Made by a program: the position numbers and the translations under genes. The notes beneath the pieces were generated by a model that was given only the letters and a program-made list of their open reading frames with translations, ran no database searches and was not told where the DNA came from. From Bryobacteraceae bacterium (lineage in GTDB: Bacteria; Acidobacteriota; Terriglobia; Bryobacterales; Bryobacteraceae), in NCBI GenBank assembly GCA_025056455.1, contig JANWVY010000002.1:854737-918736 (forward strand): 64,000 nt of DNA. Direction: 5' to 3'. Position 1 is the first letter of the stretch. Each line of letters starts with the position of its first letter. This document shows, piece by piece, positions 17,537 through 26,377 of this stretch.

Positions 17537-18157
17537 ATGGAACAGCCTCCCTGCTGGCAGTGCAACAAGAAATATACCGGTCTGTTTTGCGCCCACTGCA
17601 ACGCGTTGCAGTGTCCTGTTGATGACTATTACTCCGTCTTTGGGATGGAGCGAAAACTGAGTCTGGACGTTCAAGCGCTTCAGGCGAAGTTTTATGAACT
17701 CAGCCGACTCCTGCATCCGGACCGCTTCACCCGCCGCTCGCCTTTAGAACGGCAGTACTCGCTCGAAGCCTCTTCGCTGCTGAACAAGGGTTACCGTGTC
17801 CTCCGCAATCCGGTGCAACGAGCTGAATATGTTCTGAAGAAGGAGGGGTTCGATATTGGCGAGCAGGGCACCAAGGATGTTCCCCCGGAGCTGCTGGAGG
17901 AAGTGTTCGAATTGAACATGGCGCTCGAAGAGCTCAAGATGGGCGACCAGCAGGCGCGCGGCGCCGTGGAAGAGGCTCGTCAAAGGTTTGCAGCAATGAG
18001 AGATGAAATTGACCGGGAACTCGAACAGCTCTTTCAACAGTGGGACGAAAAGCACGAGCGGGCTACCTTGCAGCAAATTCGAGGGCTTCTCAATCGCCGG
18101 CGCTATATTCACAACCTAGTCACTGAAGTGGAAAATGTCGCAACTCTTTCAAATTGA
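17537..18157 (+). CDS. hscB: HscB J-protein cochaperone with N-terminal Cys4 domain
   Basis: This 206-residue J-protein brings IscU to HscA. The start at 17537 is chosen because frame extension upstream runs into iscA and adds unrelated sequence. An N-terminal knuckle has cysteines at residues 6, 9, 18 and 21 (CWQC and CAHC), followed directly by YYSVFGM and the J-domain with HPD at residues 60-62. The C-terminal IscU-binding helical bundle is present (AEYVLKKEG, LNMALEEL). E. coli HscB lacks the cysteine knuckle, but eukaryotic HSC20 has one with a similar CWNC start. The gene overlaps hscA by 23 bases. Confidence 0.92.
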   Translation: MEQPPCWQCNKKYTGLFCAHCNALQCPVDDYYSVFGMERKLSLDVQALQAKFYELSRLLHPDRFTRRSPLERQYSLEASSLLNKGYRVLRNPVQRAEYVLKKEGFDIGEQGTKDVPPELLEEVFELNMALEELKMGDQQARGAVEEARQRFAAMRDEIDRELEQLFQQWDEKHERATLQQIRGLLNRRRYIHNLVTEVENVATLSN

Positions 18158-19991
18158 CTTTAGTTCTGCCAAGAGAAAGCGGATTGTGGGAATCGATCTT
18201 GGCACGACCAACAGCCTAGTGGCGTTTATGGATTTGACTGGTCCCAAGGTCATCCCCGGGCCCGATGGGGAACGCCTGGTGCCAAGTATCGTTAGCCTCA
18301 CTCCAACGGGTGAGTTCGTGGTGGGGCATGCGGCACGAAAGCTTCTCATTGATCAACCCGAGCGCACGGTATATTCGGTCAAGCGTCTCATGGGGCGCGG
18401 ACTGGAGGACGTGAAAGAAGAGCTCACGCTGTTCCCCTTCCGAATTGCGCCGGACAGCGGCAACGTGATCAAGCTCCAACTTGGCGAAAGACAGCTGACC
18501 CCGCCGGAGATTTCCGCCCAGGTCCTTTTGCAGTTGAAACGCAACGCGGAAGCGTTTCTTGGCGAGGAGGTGACACAAGCCGTCATCACGGTCCCTGCTT
18601 ACTTCAATGATGCGCAGCGGCAAGCCACGAAGGACGCTGGTCGAATAGCGGGGTTGGAAGTGCTGCGTTTAGTGAACGAGCCAACGGCGGCGTCTCTTGC
18701 CTACGGGTTGGATAAGAGACAAAACGGCGTGGTTGCCGTGTACGATTTTGGCGGGGGGACGTTTGACATCTCAATCCTGCGTCTACAGGACGGCATTTTC
18801 GAGGTGCTGGCCACCAACGGCGATACCCACCTAGGCGGCGACGACATTGACAATCTCCTGCTGCGAATTGCGCTCGAAGACATCGCCGCGGAGTGGGGAC
18901 AGGACCTTTCCGGTCATGGCGAAGCCGTGCAACGGTTGCGCCGCGCTGTGATCACAGCCAAAGAAGAACTGTCTTATTTGCCGTTTACCCACATTCAGTT
19001 TGAGTGGGAGGGCCGATCCTACCGCCGCGAGCTCACTCGTGAGTTATTTGAAAAGCTCATTGCGGGAATTGTGGAGCGCACGCTGGAGCCCTGCCGCCAG
19101 TGCATTGCAGATAGCGGCGTCAGCGTGGAACAAATTGACGAAGTGGTCTTGGTGGGCGGCTCCACGCGCATCCCCTTGGTCCGGAGAGCGGTGGAGAATC
19201 TGTTCAAAGCGAAACCCCATACCGAGCTCAATCCGGATGAAGTGGTGGCCCTAGGGGCAGCTGTACAGGCAGGAATTCTTGCCGGGGAGGTAGAGAACAA
19301 ATTACTTCTCGACGTCACCCCGCTCTCGCTGGGTATTGAAACCATGGGTGGGGTGGTCTCGAAGCTCATCCACCGCAACTCGACCATTCCTACTTCGGCC
19401 ACGGAGCTCTTCACCACTGCCGTGGATGGCCAGCGCAACGTGCTAATTCACGTTGTGCAAGGGGAAAGGGAGCTCGCGAAAGATTGCCGCTCGCTGGCCC
19501 GGTTTGAGCTGAAGGACATTGAACCGATGCCGGCGGGTGCGGCACGCATCGAAGTGAAATTTCTCATCGACGCCAACGGCATTCTCAACGTTTCCGCGAG
19601 AGACCAGCGCACGGGCAAGGAGCAAAGCGTTGAAGTGAAGCCTTCTTACGGATTGACCGAGGACCAAGTGGAGGCCATGATTGTTGAATCGATTGAGAAG
19701 GCGGAGCAGGATTTTAAGGAACGGCAGGTAAGAGAGGCGCGCCTGGAGGCTGACACAATCCTTGCCGCAACGGAAAAGGCGCGCGCGAGTGACGCATGGT
19801 TGGACCTGAGCGAGCAGGAGCGGCAACAAATCACTGAGGCCACCAACCAGCTGCTGCTGGTTTATCACTCCGAGGATCATCACTTAATCCGCCAAAAAAT
19901 CGACGAGCTGAATCAAGCCACCCTGAAGCTCGCCGAGACGATGTTGAACTCCGCGGTGAGGGCCGCTTTGAAAGGAACGAAGTTGGAATGA
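18135..19991 (+). CDS. hscA: HscA, Hsp70-type chaperone for Fe-S transfer
   Basis: This is a 618-residue Hsp70 specialised for Fe-S cluster release from IscU. The nucleotide-binding domain has GIDLGTTNSLVAF, VITVPAYFNDAQRQATKDAG, VYDFGGGTFDISIL and VVLVGGSTRIPLV. The substrate domain follows (LLDVTPLSLGIETMGG). Length and short C-terminus match HscA rather than DnaK, and context is decisive. It lies between hscB, with a 23-base overlap, and iscX, with an ATGA overlap. Confidence 0.95.
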   Translation: MSQLFQIDFSSAKRKRIVGIDLGTTNSLVAFMDLTGPKVIPGPDGERLVPSIVSLTPTGEFVVGHAARKLLIDQPERTVYSVKRLMGRGLEDVKEELTLFPFRIAPDSGNVIKLQLGERQLTPPEISAQVLLQLKRNAEAFLGEEVTQAVITVPAYFNDAQRQATKDAGRIAGLEVLRLVNEPTAASLAYGLDKRQNGVVAVYDFGGGTFDISILRLQDGIFEVLATNGDTHLGGDDIDNLLLRIALEDIAAEWGQDLSGHGEAVQRLRRAVITAKEELSYLPFTHIQFEWEGRSYRRELTRELFEKLIAGIVERTLEPCRQCIADSGVSVEQIDEVVLVGGSTRIPLVRRAVENLFKAKPHTELNPDEVVALGAAVQAGILAGEVENKLLLDVTPLSLGIETMGGVVSKLIHRNSTIPTSATELFTTAVDGQRNVLIHVVQGERELAKDCRSLARFELKDIEPMPAGAARIEVKFLIDANGILNVSARDQRTGKEQSVEVKPSYGLTEDQVEAMIVESIEKAEQDFKERQVREARLEADTILAATEKARASDAWLDLSEQERQQITEATNQLLLVYHSEDHHLIRQKIDELNQATLKLAETMLNSAVRAALKGTKLE

Positions 19992-20200
19992 AACGCTTGC
20001 TGTGGACTGATGCCGAGGAAATCGCGCTGGCGCTCTTTGAGAAATACCCGCATCAAGACCCTCTTCAGGTGCGCTTTACCGACCTCCACCGCTATGTGAT
20101 GGAGCTCGAAAACTTCGGCGATGAACCCGGTAAGTCGAACGAGGCCAAGCTCGAGGCCATTCAGATGGCCTGGTACGAGGAGTGGAAGGCCAACCAGTAG
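19988..20200 (+). CDS. iscX: IscX
   Basis: This is a 70-residue acidic protein that modulates IscS activity and binds iron. It opens with the family-typical KRLLWTDAEEIALALFEKYP and contains DPLQVRFTDLHRYV and QMAWYEEWK. It ends the operon. A ferredoxin gene (fdx), which lies between hscA and iscX in enterobacteria, is missing here. Confidence 0.93.
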   Translation: MKRLLWTDAEEIALALFEKYPHQDPLQVRFTDLHRYVMELENFGDEPGKSNEAKLEAIQMAWYEEWKANQ

Positions 20201-20261
20201 AGCTTTTTGAAGAATCTCGGCCCTCGAACCACCTGGCCCGAACCACTCGCCAGCGGCCAGG

Positions 20262-21014
20262 ATGGCCTGCAACATCGACTGGCAGATTGCGCAAAGCAGC
20301 CCGACGGTTCCCACAGCTAAAATAGGGGATTTGTACAAGGGCCTGTCCATCACGGTTGTTATTCCCTGTCTGAACGAAGAACAAGGTATTGAGCAAGTGC
20401 TCCGGCGCATGCCGGCGTTCGTCGATCAGGTGATCGTGGTGGACAACGGATCCACCGATCGGACGGCAGAAGTTGCGCAATCTTTCGGCGCGCTGGTGAT
20501 CCGCGAGGATGTGCGGGGCTACGGGCGCGCTTATAAGCGCGGCTTCCAATCGGCGACGGGAGACGTGATTGTGACGCTCGATGGCGACCATAGCTACCCG
20601 GTGGATGCCATTTCTTATTTGCTCGAAGCCTTCCTGCATCTCGAAGCGGATTTTTTGAATGCCTCGCGTTTCCCGGTCGGCGACCGCAAAGCCATGAGTT
20701 TCAAGCACAAGGTCGGCAACTGGGTGCTCTCGTTGGTGATGTCGCTGCTTTACTTTCGCTGGGTGCGGGATTCGCAATCCGGCATGTGGGTATTCCGGCG
20801 TTCGATCCTGAAGGATTTTGTGCTCGAGTCCGATAGCATGGCTTTCTCCGAGGAGATTAAGATTGAGGCACTCAAAAATCCACGCGTCCGCTTTCGAGAA
20901 ATCTCGATTCAGTACTCGTCGCGTCTCGGTGAAATTAAGCTGAATCCGTGGCGGGACGGGTTTTATAACCTGTATTTTCTAGTGAAGAAGCGCTTCACGG
21001 GGCGGCGGAAGTGA
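20262..21014 (+). CDS. GT2 glycosyltransferase, polyprenyl-phosphate type
   Basis: This is a 250-residue family-2 glycosyltransferase similar to dolichol/polyprenyl-phosphate mannosyl- or glucosyltransferases. The nucleotide-sugar fold begins with ITVVIPCLNEEQGIEQVL and VDQVIVVDNGSTDRTAEVA. The metal-binding DxD-like motif is in VTLDGDHSYP, and RDSQSGMWVFRR is the typical acceptor-side region. It has no C-terminal membrane anchors. The annotated ATG at 20262 lacks a well-spaced ribosome site; the TTG at 20331, giving MYKGLSITVV, is an alternative. It opens a run of five glycosyltransferase genes. Confidence 0.85.
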   Translation: MACNIDWQIAQSSPTVPTAKIGDLYKGLSITVVIPCLNEEQGIEQVLRRMPAFVDQVIVVDNGSTDRTAEVAQSFGALVIREDVRGYGRAYKRGFQSATGDVIVTLDGDHSYPVDAISYLLEAFLHLEADFLNASRFPVGDRKAMSFKHKVGNWVLSLVMSLLYFRWVRDSQSGMWVFRRSILKDFVLESDSMAFSEEIKIEALKNPRVRFREISIQYSSRLGEIKLNPWRDGFYNLYFLVKKRFTGRRK

Positions 21015-21112
21015 GATATGCTGGAGGGCGTAGTTTCCCGTCTTGAGTTTCCCGCGTCCCGATTGGTCGCGCTCCCAATGAGCCCCGTTTTCCGGTTCCG
21101 TTTGGGACGAGT

Positions 21113-22081
21113 GTGGTAAAAGTCTCTGCCATCATTCCGACCTGGAATCGCCGGGATCTCCTGGTTAGTCTTCTCGAGAACTTGCGCCTACAAACGCAGC
21201 CCTTTGCGGAGATCCTGGTGGTGGACAACGGTTCTTCGGACGGTTCCGCGCAGGCGGCCCGCCAGCGAGGGGCGCGCGTCATTGAGCTTGCCTCAAACCG
21301 TGGTTTCAGTTTTGCGGTCAACCGGGGAATTGAAGCCTCGCTTCACGATTGGGTGGCCGTTCTGAATAACGACGTTCTGCTGCATCCAGACTGGCTGGTG
21401 CGCCTTGTGGACAATGTTGGCGAGTACTGGTTTGCCACAGGAAAACTGCTGCGAGCCTCTGACCCTAGGAAAGTGGACGGGACGTTTGATCTGTTGTCGC
21501 GAGGAGCTACGGCTTGGCGAGCCGGACACGGAAGACAAGACGGCCCGCTTTGGACGGAGAAACGAACCATTTTCTTTGCCCCGTTTACGGCGGCGCTATT
21601 CCGGAAAGAGATTTTCAGTCGTGTTGGGCTGTTGGATGAAGAGTTTGAATCGTATTTGGAAGATGTGGACTTCGGGCTGCGGTGCGCCTTAGGTGGTTAT
21701 CATGGCCTGTATGTGCCGGAAGCTACGGGGCGGCATCTGGGCGGGGCTACCTTGGGCGAGTGGAATGAAGAGACGGTCCGGCGCCTGGCTCGAAACCAGC
21801 TCTTGCTGATTGCCAAACACTATCCGGAAGGCTGGATTTGGCAATACGGCTGGGCCGTGCTCGTGGCGCAAAGCTTGTGGGGGGCGGCAGCGTTTAAGCA
21901 CGGGGCGGGACTGGCATTTTTAAGCGGCAAGTGGGAAGCGCTAAGGCGCTTTGGCAAGGTCCGCCGCAGTGGGTCCAAGCAAATCCGCCAGGTGCTGGTC
22001 TCGAGCGAAGAGGAGATCCGTCGGTTGCAGGCAGAGACCGGGTTTGACCTGTATTGGAAACTTTATTTTCGCCTCACATGA
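21113..22081 (+). CDS. GT2 glycosyltransferase (rhamnosyltransferase-like)
   Basis: This 322-residue GT2 starts with GTG and opens MVKVSAIIPTWNRRDLL. Motifs include ILVVDNGSSDGSAQAA, FAVNRGIEASLHDWVAVLNNDV and FESYLEDVDFGLRCALGG, where the ED-D pair is the base and metal region of WsaF/RfbF-like enzymes. A hydrophobic stretch near residue 245 could sit at the membrane. The stop overlaps the ATG of the next GT2 gene (ATGA). The product probably adds one sugar in surface-glycan synthesis; donor and acceptor are unknown. Confidence 0.85.
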   Translation: MVKVSAIIPTWNRRDLLVSLLENLRLQTQPFAEILVVDNGSSDGSAQAARQRGARVIELASNRGFSFAVNRGIEASLHDWVAVLNNDVLLHPDWLVRLVDNVGEYWFATGKLLRASDPRKVDGTFDLLSRGATAWRAGHGRQDGPLWTEKRTIFFAPFTAALFRKEIFSRVGLLDEEFESYLEDVDFGLRCALGGYHGLYVPEATGRHLGGATLGEWNEETVRRLARNQLLLIAKHYPEGWIWQYGWAVLVAQSLWGAAAFKHGAGLAFLSGKWEALRRFGKVRRSGSKQIRQVLVSSEEEIRRLQAETGFDLYWKLYFRLT

Positions 22082-23037
22082 AATGTCGCAAGTCCCCAGT
22101 ATCGGTGGTGATCGTGACGTTTCAGTCGGCTGAGGTGATTGCAACTTGTGTGCAACACGCCATCCAAGCAGCCGAAGAGGTCATTGTCGTTGACAATCAC
22201 TCGCAAGATGCGACGCTTGAACGAGTTCGCCGCTTTGCGTCAGTGAAAGTGATCGCCAGCTCGCGGAATCTTGGTTTTGCGGGCGCTGTCAACCAGGGCG
22301 TGGCCGCGGCGAGCCAACCTAATGTTTTGCTCCTGAATCCCGACGCGATTTTGCTGGAGGGCTTAGAAGACCTGGTGCGCGCCCTCGAACAACCGGGTGT
22401 GGGGGCCGTTTCCGGAAGATTGTGTGACGCCTCCGGCCGGTTTCAGTTGGGATTTGGGGTCCGCCGCCTGCCAACAGCGGGGGCGCTTGCCTTGGAGTGT
22501 CTGGGCTGGAACCGCCTGTTTGCGGAGAACGCGGTCAACCGCCGTTACCGTCACTTAGACTTTGATCCGGAGCTGGCCCAGGAAGTGGAGCAACCAGCGG
22601 GGGCATTTCTGCTGTTTCGCAAAGAGGTCCATGCGGCCTTGGGGGGTTTTGACGAGCGCTTCTATCCGCTCTGGTTTGAAGATGTAGACTTTTGCAAACG
22701 GCTCAAGGACCGCGGTTTAAAAATTCTGTACGAGCCAAAAGCGCGGGCGATTCATCAGGGGGCACACTCCGTGGGAAAGCTCACCTGGGAGCACAAAGTG
22801 CAGTACTGGTATGCTAGCCTACTAGGTTATTCCGTGAAACATTTTACGCGGCCTGGAGTCGTAATGGTGGCGGTGGCGGTGGCTGGGGGCGCCGTCATCA
22901 AAGCACTTCTGGGGATTTTCGCTCTGCACAGTCTTAAACCGGTATGGATTTATGGTAAGGTGATACGTCTGGCTTGTCGTTATCTTTTTCCCCCGGTTAC
23001 GACAGCAACGAAAGCAGTGCTGGAAAAACATTCATAA
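22078..23037 (+). CDS. GT2 glycosyltransferase with C-terminal membrane segment
   Basis: This is a 319-residue GT2 using the ATG at 22078 that overlaps the upstream stop. Motifs are VSVVIVTFQSAEVI, VIVVDNHSQDATLERV, NLGFAGAVNQGVAAA, VLLLNPDAIL and FDERFYPLWFEDVDFCKRL. A hydrophobic helix around VVMVAVAVAGGAVIKALL near residues 260-285 suggests membrane attachment. It is closely related in layout to the genes on either side, so the three GT2 genes probably arose by duplication. Confidence 0.85.
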   Translation: MKCRKSPVSVVIVTFQSAEVIATCVQHAIQAAEEVIVVDNHSQDATLERVRRFASVKVIASSRNLGFAGAVNQGVAAASQPNVLLLNPDAILLEGLEDLVRALEQPGVGAVSGRLCDASGRFQLGFGVRRLPTAGALALECLGWNRLFAENAVNRRYRHLDFDPELAQEVEQPAGAFLLFRKEVHAALGGFDERFYPLWFEDVDFCKRLKDRGLKILYEPKARAIHQGAHSVGKLTWEHKVQYWYASLLGYSVKHFTRPGVVMVAVAVAGGAVIKALLGIFALHSLKPVWIYGKVIRLACRYLFPPVTTATKAVLEKHS

Positions 23038-23053
23038 CACCAGGCTCATATTC

Positions 23054-24103
23054 ATGTCCTATCACGATTTGGTTTCCGTCACGATCGTGACATATAACAG
23101 CGGCCGCTTCATTAAACGCTGCCTCGAATCGGTGCTGGCCCAACGCTATCCACGGAAAGAGATCATAGTCATTGACAACGCCTCCACAGACGGCACCGTC
23201 GATATTTTGGAGCAATTTGAGGATCGCTGCCATATCGTTTATAACGACGAAAACATCGGTTTTGCAGCGGCGCAAAATCAGGCCATCAAGATTTCCCGCG
23301 GCGACTGGGTTTTGACGCTGAACCCAGACGTGCTGTTGTTGCCGAACTTCATTTCCGAGGCCGTTGAGGCGGGCCAGCTTGACCCCCGCGCGGGCACGAT
23401 TTGCGGCAAACTGCTGGCAATTACCGCGAACTTCGACATTCCGGAGAAACCGCTGGTGGATTCCACGGGGATCTACTTTACGCCCATGCTCCGGCATTTG
23501 GACCGGGGCAGCCAGCAGGTGGACAACGGCCACTTTACGACGAATGAATACGTGTTTGGAGCGACGGCGGCAGCGGCTCTCTACCGCCGTGAAATGATTG
23601 AAGACATTTCCATTTTTGGTGAATTCTTTGACTCCGACTTCTTTGTGTACCGCGAGGATGCCGACGTGGCCTGGCGGGCACAATTGATGGGGTGGCGGTG
23701 CATCTACACGCCGACAGCGCGAGGCTATCACGTGCGAGCTGTACTGCCGGGCAACCGGCGTGCGCTGCCAGCGGTCATCAACATGCACTCGGTTAAGAAC
23801 CGCTTTTTGATGCGCATCAAGAACATCAGCAGCCATCTCTACATGCAGAATTTTCTCTCCATTCTCTGGCGGGACCTGGTAGTGATTGGCTGTTGTTTGT
23901 TGCGCGAGCACAGTTCGCTCAAAGCATTTTGGTATCTCGCGACCTCCTGGCGCCGGGTGCTTGAGAAGCGCCGCGAAATCATGAAACGGAAGCGGGTCAG
24001 CGATGAGTATATCGCCAGCTGGTTCTCCTACCGCCCGGTGTCCATACCGATCCCCAAGGTGCGGGCGCGGCTGGCTGCGCGGTCGAAGGCTGCGCGAAGC
24101 TGA
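23054..24103 (+). CDS. GT2 glycosyltransferase
   Basis: This 349-residue GT2 begins 16 bases after the previous stop. It shows VSVTIVTYNSGRFIKRCL, EIIVIDNASTDGTVDIL, NIGFAAAQNQAIKIS, VLTLNPDVLLLPNF and the DSDFFVYREDADVAWRAQ acid cluster. The C-terminal part is basic (KRRE, KRKR) and could contact membrane phospholipid. It belongs to the same run of glycan-assembly genes. A long antisense reading frame covers it but has no coding character. Confidence 0.85.
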   Translation: MSYHDLVSVTIVTYNSGRFIKRCLESVLAQRYPRKEIIVIDNASTDGTVDILEQFEDRCHIVYNDENIGFAAAQNQAIKISRGDWVLTLNPDVLLLPNFISEAVEAGQLDPRAGTICGKLLAITANFDIPEKPLVDSTGIYFTPMLRHLDRGSQQVDNGHFTTNEYVFGATAAAALYRREMIEDISIFGEFFDSDFFVYREDADVAWRAQLMGWRCIYTPTARGYHVRAVLPGNRRALPAVINMHSVKNRFLMRIKNISSHLYMQNFLSILWRDLVVIGCCLLREHSSLKAFWYLATSWRRVLEKRREIMKRKRVSDEYIASWFSYRPVSIPIPKVRARLAARSKAARS

Positions 24104-24137
24104 GCGCGCAGAAGAGGCGCTGCGGGGCTGAAGGGAT

Positions 24138-25226
24138 TTGCCGCTTCGAATTGCCATTCTCGGGACGCGCGGCATTCCGGCCAGCTACGGGGGATTTGAG
24201 ACCTTCGCCGAAGAACTTTCTCACCGCCTGGCGGCCCGAGGGCACGAGGTTACGGTCTACTGTCGCAAACCTCATCCGGAACGGATGTATCGTGGCGTCT
24301 ACCTCCAGTACTTACCAACCATCCGTCACAAATACACAGACACGATGGTCCATACGGCCTTGTCCACGCTCCACCTGCTGTTCACCGGAGCCGATGTGGC
24401 GTTGTTCTGCAACGCGGCCAACGCGATTTTCACTTGGGCACCGAGGCTCTTTGCGACGGCCACCGTTTTAAACGTGGACGGGCTTGAGCGCAAGCGCCGC
24501 AAGTGGAACCGGCTGGCCAAAGGCTGGTACGCCTTGTCGGAGTGGTTTTCGACCTGGATGCCAACAAAGGCCGTGAGTGACGCACGCACGATTTCGCGCT
24601 ACTACCGTTCTCGTTACCGTACGGAAACCGCTTATATTCCCTACGGCGCTCCCGTCGGCAAGGTGCCTACCACCGAGATTCTGGACAAGCTGGGATTGAA
24701 ACCCGGTGAGTATTTCTTGTACGTGACGCGATTCGAACCAGAGAACAACCCTTTGCTGGTTCGTGAGGCTTTTGAGACTTTGGACACCGAGAAAAAGCTT
24801 GTCCTGGTGGGTGACGCCCCGTATGCACACGATTACATTCGAAAAGTGCGGAACACCAGCAACCCGCGAGTCATCTTACCGGGGGCCATCTATGGCCGGG
24901 GTTACCATGAGCTGCAATCTCACTGTCTCGCTTATGTTCATGCGACGGAAGTGGGGGGCACACATCCAGCGCTCATCGAGGCCATGGGCCGCGGATGTCT
25001 GGTGTTATATTTGCGGACGCCGGAAAACGAGGAGGTGGCTGGGGGCGTGGCGCTGCCCTTTGATCCGTCGAACCTGGCCGAGCGCATGCGCGCCGTTCTT
25101 AACATGCCTGAGGAAGATCGCCAAGTAATTGCGGAGGCGGCGATGAAGCGGGTGGCCTCACGCTACAACTGGGATGCGGTCACCGATGCTTACGAACGCC
25201 TTTTCTCGGAGCTTGTGCGGCGGTGA
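24138..25226 (+). CDS. GT4 glycosyltransferase with DUF1972 domain
   Basis: This is a 362-residue GT-B enzyme. The N-terminal DUF1972 domain is clear (AILGTRGIPASYGGFETFAE, VTVYCRKP), as in Cps2F/WchF-type rhamnosyltransferases. The GT4 C-terminal half has YLYVTRFEPENNPLL-like and EVGGTHPALIEAMGRGC segments; the latter contains the donor-binding ExxxxxxE-type region. The start is TTG at 24138; AAGGGA lies just before it at a tight spacing, so the exact start is uncertain. The gene overlaps nothing upstream and is followed at 14 bases by alr. Confidence 0.85.
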   Translation: MPLRIAILGTRGIPASYGGFETFAEELSHRLAARGHEVTVYCRKPHPERMYRGVYLQYLPTIRHKYTDTMVHTALSTLHLLFTGADVALFCNAANAIFTWAPRLFATATVLNVDGLERKRRKWNRLAKGWYALSEWFSTWMPTKAVSDARTISRYYRSRYRTETAYIPYGAPVGKVPTTEILDKLGLKPGEYFLYVTRFEPENNPLLVREAFETLDTEKKLVLVGDAPYAHDYIRKVRNTSNPRVILPGAIYGRGYHELQSHCLAYVHATEVGGTHPALIEAMGRGCLVLYLRTPENEEVAGGVALPFDPSNLAERMRAVLNMPEEDRQVIAEAAMKRVASRYNWDAVTDAYERLFSELVRR

Positions 25227-25239
25227 GTCAGGGGGAGAA

Positions 25240-26343
25240 GTGAGCCGCAATCTGCGTTGTTGGGTGGAAATCTCGCGCCAGCGGCTGGTGGAAAACTACG
25301 AGCGGTTGAAACGGACTGTTGGTCCACGGGTGGAGATCATGCCGGTGGTCAAGGCCGACGCCTACCGGCACGGGGCGGTGGAGGTTTCTCGGACCTTGCT
25401 TGGCGCTGGGGTGCGCTGGCTTGCGGTCTCGAGCGTCGACGAAGGGGTGGCCTTGCGCCGGGCTCAAATTGACGCCCGGATTCTGGTGATGGGTGGCATC
25501 CTGCCGTGGGAATGGGAAACCATTCGCAGCTACGAGTTGACCCCTGTCCTGCACTCGCTCGAGGAAATCGGAAAAGTCGGGCCAGGACGATACCATTTGA
25601 AGATCGATTCGGGGATGGGCAGGCTGGGCACGCGCGCGGAAGTTCCGCAACTTGCCTCGGCAATTCGGCAGGCGCCGCACGCTAAGCTCGAAGGACTAAT
25701 GACGCATTTCGCCTCATCCGCCGATTTCACTTCCAATCAAACCGAATTGCAGATTCAGCGCTTTGAAGAAATTCGTCAAGGGCTTCAGGCTGAGGGCGTG
25801 GTGGCGGAATACGTACATATGGCCAGCACGAATTCCCTTGTGCTTGCGCGGAGCGAAACCTGGTGGAATCTGGTGCGGCCAGGTCTGGTTTTATACGGAT
25901 ACTGGACCAAGGGCCGCGGCGCGGCTCCGAAGCCGCTCGTGGAAACCCGGCCCGTGCTTTGCTGGAAAGCCTCGATCGTGGCCGTCAAAGAGATCGAGCA
26001 AGGGGCACCGGTCGGCTATGGTGCGATGTTTCGCGCGCCGCGAGACATGCGCATTGCGGTGGTTGGGATCGGCTATGCGGACGGCCTGCCCCACCGGTTG
26101 TCCAACCGTGGCCGCGTGATTGCAGCCGGAAAGTTAACCCCTGTTCTCGGCGCCGTGTCCATGGATTTGACCACGATTGACCTCACCCCTGCGCCCCATT
26201 TGAAGGTGGGCGACGCGGTCACCATTATCGGGGAAGAAGGCGAAGTTTGCCAGGACGCCCACCAGCTGGCCCGGGCGGCCGGCACGATTACCTATGACAT
26301 CTTATGCAGCATTAGCGCGCGCGTACAGAGGGTTTATCTCTAA
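25240..26343 (+). CDS. alr: Alanine racemase
   Basis: This is a 367-residue PLP enzyme that makes D-alanine for peptidoglycan. The GTG at 25240 is preferred because GGGGGAGAA lies just upstream and the preceding glycosyltransferase ends at 25226. The PLP lysine is in MPVVKADAYRHGAVEV. Other motifs are LKIDSGMGRLGT, VRPGLVLYGY, and GYGAMFRAPRDMRIAVVGIGYADG with the catalytic tyrosine, plus GAVSMDLTTID. Length is normal. Its place at the end of a glycosyltransferase run suggests a cell-envelope operon. Confidence 0.95.
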   Translation: MSRNLRCWVEISRQRLVENYERLKRTVGPRVEIMPVVKADAYRHGAVEVSRTLLGAGVRWLAVSSVDEGVALRRAQIDARILVMGGILPWEWETIRSYELTPVLHSLEEIGKVGPGRYHLKIDSGMGRLGTRAEVPQLASAIRQAPHAKLEGLMTHFASSADFTSNQTELQIQRFEEIRQGLQAEGVVAEYVHMASTNSLVLARSETWWNLVRPGLVLYGYWTKGRGAAPKPLVETRPVLCWKASIVAVKEIEQGAPVGYGAMFRAPRDMRIAVVGIGYADGLPHRLSNRGRVIAAGKLTPVLGAVSMDLTTIDLTPAPHLKVGDAVTIIGEEGEVCQDAHQLARAAGTITYDILCSISARVQRVYL

Positions 26344-26362
26344 AGAGGCCACTAGGCCTTTT
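26342..26362. terminator. Bidirectional terminator between alr and the ABC ATPase gene
   Basis: AAGAGGCC and GGCCTTTT form an 8-base stem, with one G-T wobble, around an ACTA loop. A T-run lies on each strand. It occupies almost all of the 34-base gap between two convergent genes, which fits a shared terminator. Confidence 0.55.
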
Positions 26363-26377
26363 CAAACCGCTGCTCGT

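Noticed and set aside
22997-24175. A 392-codon antisense frame over a GT2 gene
   Set aside because: It is opposite a clear glycosyltransferase with all family motifs; the antisense product is low-complexity and histidine/arginine-rich.
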